This document shows positions 54,001-62,200 of a stretch of 64,000 nt of DNA, in pieces; positions within the stretch are counted from its first letter, which is position 1, and every line of letters begins with the position of its first letter. Below the pieces are notes generated by a model. It worked only from the letters and a program-made list of their open reading frames with translations, was not told the origin of the DNA and searched no databases. Origin of the DNA: Liolophura sinensis (taxonomy: Eukaryota > Mollusca > Polyplacophora > Chitonida > Chitonidae); the NCBI RefSeq assembly GCF_032854445.1, contig NC_088296.1, positions 17,473,485-17,537,484 of the forward strand, in the 5' to 3' direction. The position numbers and the translations under genes were made by a program.

Positions 54001-57000
54001 ATCAATCAATCATGTGATGATCAGGTAAACTCATTGACTTACACATTCAGGATAAAAAAAAATTGAGGATATCAATGAGAAAACACAAATTAAAGAAAAG
54101 CTGCAAAACAATGATCTATCGTCTTGTTCGCACTGAAATGCACACAGTGCAAAGTTTGAAATTATTTGCAAAGACTGCTATACGGAACTGGGACCTGCTT
54201 AGCACTTCCATTTCTCGAGAAACTGTTCACCTATATGAATCAGAACATACTTTATTCATGTTCTTAGTCTCTTTCTTTTTAAAATGACAAGATCGCCCAA
54301 ATATTAGGTATTTTTACATTATTACAGAATGACACTAGTATCGGATATTTTCTCAAGAAGTAAAAGTCACAAGCTTTTTGTTACTCCCCACGACCAGCAT
54401 TGTATGTTATGTGAATGTTTAAAAATAATTAAAAAACTGAGAATTCTGCCAGAATATTTAAATGAAGCACTGTCAGTTCAGTGGAAATGGCACGTGCACA
54501 CGATAAACTTCATATGTAAAACAAACATAGCTGATTACATGTGTAAAAGAAGGACTTACATCTCGCTCATAAAGATATGAGTATGTTGTTCATTAGATGG
54601 TCTAACCATGTGAAAAAAAAAATAACAGAAACTCAATATTCCTGCTAGAATTACATATACTGTCTAAAATGAAGAAGACAGGGTACTTAATTCATGTATA
54701 ACCCCTTACTTGAGAATGTTGCATTCCTTTACTAATGAACTTACCCACATGTGATACATATGCGCACTATGACTGCTAAAATAGTGTAATCTACGAATGT
54801 CAGGTTGAACCAACAGAAAAATAGCTGTTGCCACGCATGGCCACAAAGGCCACTCCTGTCTTCAAGGTTTTAATGCCAAATGATTTTTCAACATACCAAG
54901 TTTACATATACTGTGATGTGTGGAACAGCAATATTTTAATCCATGACAAGCAAATATTTAAAACCGTTTTAATCATGCACATTCTGACTCATACATTGCC
55001 CGATCCATCGAAACTTCAGCACAGTAGTACATGTGTGAGCGGAGGACACTGCCACCTGATATAAAACCACCACTCAAACAAAATTTATTTATTTATTTTT
55101 TTATCCACTTGAATGGCGTTTTACTCCATGCTCAAGAATATTTCACTCATATGACGGCGACCAGCAATTATGGTGGAACAAAATCCAAGCAGAGCCCTGG
55201 AACAGCAAATCCAAGCAAACCTTCCTACCTGAACGTAACTGCACTAACAATGCTACTCACCTGAATGAGATCTAGAATACCCAGTTCACTCTCTGAAGAA
55301 TCCACACAGAAGACAAAGTAAAGAGTGGCGTAGTGACGGTAGATAAGTTTGTAGTCGGATCCACCAATCAAACTGGGGAAAAAGGGGGAAAACATGAGCT
55401 GATAATGAAGCCATAATTTAAAGGAAAGACAACAAATAATATAACCTAGGTTATCTAGGAGGAGAAGTTAAAACAGACCTGAATGACAAACACACATTTA
55501 GGAGAAGTTAAAACAGACCTGAACGACAAACAGACATTTAGGAGGAGAAGTTAAAACAGGCCTGAACAACACACACGCATTTAGGAGGAGAAGTTTAAAC
55601 AGACCTAACGACAAACACAAATTTTTTTCTGGCGTGCTTGGTAACTTTTTATAAAAAGTCAATTTATAAGACGGAATTCACACCAGGTCATGGGATGCAC
55701 CATTCTATGCCAGATTTGATAAAACACATTCACTCCTCCTGAGGAAGTACACCGGGACAGAACACGAAGACGACAGCTGTGGGTAAACCAGAATGTTTAA
55801 TATCGCACTACACAGACTGCCAACAGGCGGGAAAACCTACACAAAGAACACCAACCGCTGTAGACATGTGCAATAGAGCGAAGACATCACATGGATTTAG
55901 ACACAGCGACCAATAGTCAACCTACACCAATACTGGCGTTAGAACAAGTGAAAACACCACATCAGATCACTTCTACCCGGTCATACATGTTTGGTTAAAA
56001 GGTCAACTGGGGTTCAGGTAACATATTACGCAGAAAACACTGTCCTAGGATTATAGAATAATTCATACCTTATTGGTTAAAACTGATAACATGACAGGTC
56101 TTCCATTGACTCAATGTGCCTAATTTTGCTTACTCTGAATAGTCTGGTTGTGCAAACATCACAAAAATAAAAAGTTACGCGTTTTAAGCTTTCAGTGGAA
56201 TGACTTATCGATGGGTCTTTGGTCTAGGGGTAACTCTTTCCAAATCTTTCTAAAACAAGGCATTTGCAGCTGTTTTAAAGTGGATTTAAAGGCCTATTTC
56301 ATTTCGTAAAGTGCTTTGCAGAATTCCGCAATGTGCTTTGCAGAATGAGTGAGTGAGTGCTTGGGGTTTGACGTCGTACTTAACAATTTTTCAGTCACAT
56401 GACGATGACTTTGCAGAATGACTGGGCTTTGGATTTTTCAGTTCAATAATTAAGTGTTGACGCCATGTTGATGATCTTTAAGATTTCTGTGAATATCAGA
56501 AATAGTTGAAAACACACATCAACGTTTAATTCAATTCAACTACTTTTCCCACAAATGTGTGACGATGACTGACTAGGGAAAAAAAACTCACGTGCCACCC
56601 TCTAAAAAGTTGCAGACGTTGTCATCTCTTTTGGATACCAAATGGAATGTTTCCCTGATGACCTGTTGTTGCATGTCTTCAGCCTAAAAAACAAAAACAA
56701 TAACATTACTGTTTGAGATTCACAGGCTGCGGAGGCAGTAGCATAACCTGGCCTCTCCACACAGTGCCATCAGCTCCTATGTCACTTGTCCGAGATTGGT
56801 TTGATGTTAGGTTTGGCAAAATTTTGTTTGGCAAAGGCTGGCCACAAAACAATGTCAGAGAGCACTTCATTTGAAAACCTGATGCAGTTGCCTGTCCTTG
56901 TTGAGACTGTAAGTACCTTTGTTCACTTTGAGCATCAGCAAGGAATCTTGGATTAGAAAATAACATACTGACGTTGTACTTACGATGTATCAACTGACGA

Positions 57001-57510
57001 AAAGATAAGGAACATACAGTAAGTGTCTGCAAACTTAAGGCCGTGGAGGCCTTTTAGATTGATAATTTTTGCCAGGGAAACAGCATCAGGTCTTTAAATG
57101 CCCACTCTAACGTTGGTTTAGGGCCATCCATGGCCGAACAAAATTTTGCCACAGATAAAGTACGTCAGAGCAATCTCGGTCTACTGTATCACAGGCGTGC
57201 TAAAGAATAAATTAAAGAATAAATTAAAGAATAAATTCTGAACATCTCAGCTTAAATTTTCTTCACTTTGAGGAGCTTTCAGCTTTCAGCCTTCACGCTC
57301 TGGCCCTTCTAATGGAAGATACAAAGTAGTTCTGAAAAGTGGACATCTGTTTTGGTGTTCTCCTGCAAGCTGTTGACTGTTGTTGTTGCAGTGACTTTAG
57401 TTTATATCACAGATAACACATTGAAAGAAACAAAAACTCACATAGTACTGATAGAATCGGCTCAACCTGGGCTTTCCGTGGTTGTTAAAGACAAGGATTG
57501 CCTTAATCAT
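50974..57510 (-). CDS. AP3S1: AP-3 adaptor complex sigma subunit, complete, with alternative exon 4
   Basis: Sigma-3 is the small subunit of the AP-3 coat, which sorts cargo from endosomes to lysosomes and lysosome-related organelles. With the delta subunit it binds acidic-dileucine signals. Exons: 57442-57510, 56592-56683, 55261-55372, exon 4 (53830-53901 or 53457-53528), 52198-52305 and 50974-51093. They join in phase into 190 residues; human AP3S1 has 193. Landmarks: MIKAILVFNNHGKPRLSRFY, RETFHLVSKRDDNVCNFLEG, YRHYATLYFVFCVDSSESEL, NVCELDLIFHVD, VMGGMVLETNMTEI, QNKLEKSE and APARAVSAVK. The last exon ends SISNLKF instead of the vertebrate NLPSFK. The label S1 is nominal, as invertebrates usually have one sigma-3. 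It shares a divergent promoter with the ADAR1-type gene. Confidence 0.96.
51580..52190. repeat. Minisatellite in AP-3 sigma intron 5
   Basis: Two related arrays: ACAGACATGTACAAGCTG-type units (51580-51900) and ~44 bp units with ACATGTACAGACCAAGAGAC and AAATACAACTGGAAAG (51940-52190). They open frames of up to 200 residues that are artefacts. The array ends within 10 bp of the exon 5 donor. Confidence 0.9.
52198..52305 (-). CDS. AP3S1: AP-3 sigma exon 5
   Basis: 108 nt, acceptor CTACAG, donor GTATGT at 52197. It encodes VHHILSELVMGGMVLETNMT and EILTRIEEQNKLEKSE. Confidence 0.95.
53210..53396. repeat. Duplicated intron segment, copy B
   Basis: ATACCAAGTTTACATATACT to CACTCAAACAAA, about 180 bp, almost identical to 54891-55080. 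It lies 61 bp downstream of exon 4b on the gene strand. Confidence 0.92.
53457..53528 (-). CDS. AP3S1: AP-3 sigma exon 4b (Arg/Gln form), tandem duplicate
   Basis: 72 nt, phase 0 to phase 0, acceptor TTGTAG, donor GTATGA at 53456, lying 301 bp downstream of exon 4a. It encodes VFVETLDKRFENVCELDLIF then HVDQ: Cys100 becomes Arg and Lys115 becomes Gln. About ten other codons differ only synonymously. Intact splice sites and an intact frame argue against a dead copy. Using both exons together would keep the frame, so exclusivity is not forced by frame. Confidence 0.9.
53830..53901 (-). CDS. AP3S1: AP-3 sigma exon 4a (Cys/Lys form)
   Basis: 72 nt, phase 0 to phase 0, acceptor TTTCAG, donor GTATGA at 53829. 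Residues 92-115, VFVETLDKCFENVCELDLIF then HVDK, identical to human AP3S1 as remembered. It includes the residues equivalent to AP-2 sigma-2 V88, N97, V98, L101 and L103, which line the dileucine pocket. Confidence 0.93.
54891..55080. repeat. Duplicated intron segment, copy A
   Basis: The partner of 53210-53396, same orientation, with only a few substitutions (for example CCGTGCAAAC versus CCATCGAAAC). It lies between exon 3 and exon 4a, next to a SINE. Confidence 0.92.
55083..55225 (-). mobile_element. SINE, reverse, diverged
   Basis: TTTATTTATTTATTTTTTTA, GGCGTTTTACTCCATGCTCA, AGAATATTTCACTCATATGA and CCAGCAATTATGGTGG. In AP-3 sigma intron 3. Confidence 0.82.
55261..55372 (-). CDS. AP3S1: AP-3 sigma exon 3
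   Basis: 112 nt, acceptor CCCCAG, donor GTGAGT at 55260. It encodes LIGGSDYKLIYRHYATLYFV and FCVDSSESELGILDLIQ, the conserved longin-fold core. Confidence 0.95.
55440..55620. repeat. ~42 bp GGAGAAGTTAAAACAGACCT repeat, four copies
   Basis: Short array in AP-3 sigma intron 2, units ending CGACAAACACACATTTA. Confidence 0.9.
56592..56683 (-). CDS. AP3S1: AP-3 sigma exon 2
   Basis: 92 nt, acceptor TTTTAG, donor GTGAGT at 56591. It encodes AEDMQQQVIRETFHLVSKRD and DNVCNFLEGG, ending two bases into Thr54. Confidence 0.95.
57442..57510 (-). CDS. AP3S1: AP-3 sigma exon 1
   Basis: ATG at 57510-57508; 23 residues MIKAILVFNNHGKPRLSRFY plus QYY; donor GTGAGT at 57441. The family start MIKAIL fixes the start codon, although an in-frame ATG lies upstream. 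The plus-strand frame over it is a shadow. Confidence 0.95.
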
Positions 57511-58033
57511 TTTGTCGTTTATCTGCAGAAAAAACTTCAAATGACTAAATTGTTCCTTTTCTATGACAGCATCACAAGATCGAAAATAAACCGGAAGTTG
57601 GTTGAGTGCACTCTCCACGACTTACCCTTTGTAAATTTTAGGCTGTACGAGTTCAGTCCCTTCAACTGCGAAAACTTACAGCATACTGATAAATTAAATT
57701 TTAATGACTTTTTTGCAACACACGGCTTGCATTAACCGAAAGATAAATTAGCCTTTCTAGTTCCTTGTCGAAAATAACGTAATAATTCATTTTGCTTCAT
57801 ATACCTATTTTATATTGGTCAGGTTCGGGTTTTATATCAAGCCGTAAATAAAGACGCCAAAACAAGTTGTGGCGCGTACGTCACGTGACCAAAATTTCCA
57901 CCGGCATGGCAGACAAAAGTGTGTCAGTGTTGCGTGTCTGGTGAATACATTGTTGAATATTCATTGTTTATTGGAGCGATATCCCTGAAACGTGGAGGAC
58001 TAAGACATCTGAAGAGTCACTTTCTAAATCATG
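57511..58033. promoter_or_regulatory. Divergent promoter of AP-3 sigma and the ADAR1-type gene
   Basis: About 520 bp separates the AP-3 sigma start codon from the first plus-strand splice donor. A GC-richer core, GGCGCGTACGTCACGTGACC (57871-57890), contains the perfect CLEAR palindrome GTCACGTGAC (57880-57889) overlapping a CRE-like TACGTCAC. No TATA box is evident. Start sites are inferred. Confidence 0.6.
58031..58033 (+). other. ADAR: Possible upstream start codon of the ADAR1-type gene at a splice junction
   Basis: ATG is followed at once by GTAAATC, a usable donor. Spliced to the acceptor at 58951 it would read M-RKESS-MRTF in frame with the main start at 58967. The two starts would differ by six residues. 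Inference only. Confidence 0.3.
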
Positions 58034-58951
58034 GTAAATCTTTTTGTGTTTTTGTGACTCTTCCAACCTAAACATTGTGAAAGTATATCAGAGTATACAG
58101 AGTTTTGAAAAAAAATCGTCATTCAGGTGTCTATATTTAGCTGTTTAACTTTACTTTCGGTTTCCATTCCGAGCGGTAGGTGATGATGTCACCGCATTTT
58201 CCGGTTGGCGCAATACTTCACGACTCCAGAGTGAGCAAACGTAGGTTTCTAGCTACCTATTGTTGGGGGAAAACCTTGTGTCAGCGATTCCTTGCAAATA
58301 TTGTCAGCTGATGTCATATGGCCTGACTCTGTGGAGCTTAACTCATTCAGAATTGTAGACTTTGCACCAGCCAGTATGCATGTAGCCAGCATAGAAGGAA
58401 TGAAGCACCTGGAAAGTCATTGATGGTATTTGTGGGGAACTCAAAGAATCTCTCACCGAATACATTGTGGGAATCTTGTCGAATCAAATCGTCAGTATTC
58501 ATGTAAGAGACTTAAGGACTACATGTGTATTTGATGAAGGGATCTATAGCTGTTTTTTGCACCATAAATTCAACGCATTCCTGCAGTAAAAAGAAAGTGA
58601 AAGTTTTTTGCTGATTCTGATCTGGAATCCTGTTAAACGATCAACGTGAATCCTCATGCAGTGTTGATCCCTGTGCAGCATTAATCCCCATACAGCGTTA
58701 ATCCCTGTACAGTGTTCATGTCCCTACAGCATTAATCCAAGTACAGTTTTAATCACTGTACAGTAACAGGTAATGGGATATTATTAAACAGTGAGACTGA
58801 TTGCACTGCTAACTCTCTGCTCTGTTTGGGAAGAATTCGCCCAATACTGAGGTTGTATTGTTGAGAGCTGGCATCCATGTTTCAGTACAGAAGGGTAAGT
58901 GTGTGTAGTGTGCTATCATGCGTAATTTTACAACCATGCGTTGTGTTCCAG

Positions 58952-59200
58952 AGAAAAGAGTCCAGCATGAGAACATTCAGAGACAGGTCCAATGCACCCG
59001 ACAGATTTCGCAGCGGACGGGGCCGCAGTCGAGAAGAAGGGTCATTCAGGGGCCGAGGACGGGGCCGAGGGTCTGGTGGGGGGAGGGGGCGTGGTCGAGG
59101 GGTCAGTCGTGGGCGAGGGAGGGGTGGGCGTGGCCGAGGCGGGCGTGGCCGAGGTGGGCGTGGCCGAGGTGGGCGTGGCCGAGGCCGTGGTGGTGTGGAG
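58952..59200 (+). CDS. ADAR: ADAR1-type exon 2: RGG-rich N-terminus
   Basis: Acceptor GTTCCAG ends at 58951; ATG at 58967; donor GTAGAT at 59201. It encodes MRTFRDRSNAPDRFRSGRGR then repeated GRGRGG units, an arginine/glycine-rich RNA-binding tail. The GC content (GGGCGTGGCCGAG repeats) is far above the surroundings. The frame continues open past the donor, but the later exon proves the join. Confidence 0.8.
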
Positions 59201-62200
59201 GTAGATATATATTTTGTACAGAATTCAGATCAGTGGTCTGTTTCTCAAGGCGGTCACGTTGCGTCAGTCGCAAGTACCAAGGCTGTGTATGCCATTAGTA
59301 TGCTAAGTTCTGGTGATTAGACTGGTGTAATGATGTGCCTCCTGTGAGAAACAGTCCCCAGTGTTTCAGCTACCTATGTTAAAGACATGCAGGTCTTTAC
59401 TTTCAACGAGAATCCAAATCTTGGTTGAGAGTAAAACATGACCTCAGTAAAATAATAAAACAGTCCCTTCGGATTTCTGTGAAGTCATAAAAAGAATTTT
59501 ATTGAATGTGCACTAAAACTAAAATCTTCTGTAGAACAACAGCTTTGTCCATAGATATCTGTTGATATTCTGTTAAAAAATGACGAAAATAAACGCCTGA
59601 AATGGGCAATCTGTGAGAAAGTCTCTCGAGAGTTAAGGGTTTTGTGAGTAGGAGTAGCAAATTACAGTACTCTAAACTGTATTTGTATGAACCTTGTGGT
59701 TAATATTTTAGTGCTTTCTACCATCTAATTCCAACTTGAAACATCCAGTACTTTGTAGGCTGATGGAAGATGGATTACGGTTTATCATTCAATATCAATG
59801 TCTAAGGTAAAGTGGCTTGCCTTTCTGCAATTTGGTACACCCACATTGTACTTGGAAAATTCGTCTGGAGGTTTCTATAAAAGTGCTATATAGCTGTTCC
59901 TTCTGACTCCCTCTGCAAAATTGGCAGAGGAGGCAAACTAGGGTAATCCATCAATCCTTTGCCTTAATATATATTTTACTTATAGATGTGTTATTTCATT
60001 TCTTTATAATTGTTACAACAAAGTCATAGAGTGTGACTTTATACTGTAACTTCTGAATACTAGTACATTCTTAAGAAGAAAGTAATTTTATTTATTTATT
60101 TGATTGGTGTTGTACGCCGTACTCAAGAATATTTCATTTATACAACGCCGGCCAGCATTATAGTGGAAGAAAACTGGGTAACCATCCGCAGGTTGTTGCA
60201 GACCTTTCCTCGCAGTCAGTATGAGCTGTATTTGAACTCACAGCGGCCACTTGGTGGGTGGTTCCTGGTTCATTGCGCTACGCTGGCGTGCTGATGGGCC
60301 AGAGAGGCCCCCAGTATGATTTTAAGGCTGCTTTTCACATGATTTAGGGATTATTATGTTTGAATTCATGTAAAGTATGCTAATTTTATTTCTTTGCACG
60401 TAGAAAGCTCGATATCCTGTTAGGAAGCAGCTGGTCCGTACAATCATTGATTTGATGTGCCGACGAGGACCAATGAGATCACGTGATGTGGCTGACCGTC
60501 TTGGGTTCGGTTCCAAGTTCGAGATTAACCCTACACTGTACTACATGCAGCGTCATCGACTAGCTCAGCAGGAGAATGCATTCCCACTGAAGTGGGGTTT
60601 GCCTGATGGCTACAACCATGAGTTCAATCGCTGGAGTGTGGAACAAGGCTTAAAGGAAGAGTCTGAAGAGGATGAGAATGACGATGAAGAAGAAGAAGAT
60701 GATGATGATGAGGAGGAAGAGGAGGTAATGATTATAGACGACGAAACGCCTCAGCCAACGACATCTGAGATGAAAGCGCAGTCTTCAGGTGCAGCTGCAC
60801 CGATAGAGCTGTCTCCAGAACAGCAAGCACAGCTGCAGTTACTGATGGCCATGAAATCCAGACCACTTGGTACAGCTAGTGTCAGTCAATTGGAAGCCAA
60901 GTTACAAATGTCTGCAGAGGAGATCAACCAGTGGCTGCAGACGATGGGAAAAGTTGGATTGGTCTCATTGGTGGACAAAGATCAGAGCTTGTGGGTGATG
61001 ACAACTCAAGGGGAAAATTATCTAGCTGTAGCGACCCCAACAACTAAAATAGCAACAGTGACAGAAAAAAGTGGGTCAGCAGGGCAGGCAAAAAGTGGGT
61101 CAGTAGGTCAAGCAAAAAGTGGATCAATCCGTCCATTGCCACCTCACTTGTATGTGACAGTGAATCCAGATTTTGCCCCGTCTGAAGAGGAGGTTACTCA
61201 AGCCAAGACTGAAGGCCAGAACATGGACACAGAAGAGCCAGCCCAAGAGTCACAAGTAACAACAACATTAGAACCACAGGAAGAATCCGTGGTACAGGGC
61301 TCTACTGAGGAAACATCTACGTCCACAACCACTTCCACAGTCACTTCCACATCCACTTCCACAGCCACTACTTCGACCCCAAAATCTGGGAGCAGGCCTC
61401 TACCTCCTCACATGGTCGAAATGGAACGAACTGGGAAACTGCCAGAGAAGTTTTTAGAATCGCAGTTTCATTTGTGCTCGAAGGATCTGAAAGCGGACAA
61501 GGATGTCGTGGCGGGAAAATCAAACCCTCTAATCAAAACGTACAAGTTTTCCACGCTTACCAAAGAGAGTTACGCAGTCCTGAACAAAAATCCAATCAGT
61601 GCATTGATGGAGTACGCTCAGTCCCGTCAGCTCAGCGCCTCCATTGACCTCGTCAGGCAGATAGGACCTCCACATAATCAGAGGTGAGTCACGATATCAG
61701 AGGTGAGGCATGATATCAGAGGTGAGACATGATATCAGAGGTGAGACATGATATCAGAGGTGGGGCATGATATCAGAGGTGAGGCATGATATCAGAGGTG
61801 GGGCATGATATCAGAGGTGGGACATGAGATCAGAGGTGAGACATGATATCAGAGGTGAGTCACGATATCAGAGGTGAGGCATGATATCAGAGGTGATGCA
61901 TGATATCAGAGGTGAGACATGATATCAGAGGTGGGGCATGATATCAGAGGTGAGGCATGATATCAGAGGTGAGACATGATATCAGAGGTGGGGTATGATA
62001 TCAGAGGTGGGACATGATGTCAGTGGTGAGGCATGATATCAGAGGTGACTCATGATATCAGAGGTGGGTCATGATATCAAAGGGATGTTAAAGGATACAT
62101 GAAAAGATATTAAGAAACACGGAGTATGATTTTAAGGGAAATGAAGAAAAATGTGCCAAAAACTGAGAAAAAATGTTCATTTTTAAAATATGTTTTGTTT

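Noticed and set aside
57352-57735. 127-residue plus-strand frame with a signal-like start
   Set aside because: It lies antisense over AP-3 sigma exon 1 and its upstream region and shows no family similarity.
58877-59320. A single 147-residue open frame as one protein
   Set aside because: The first part precedes a good splice acceptor (58951) and the last part follows a donor (59200); only the middle is exon.
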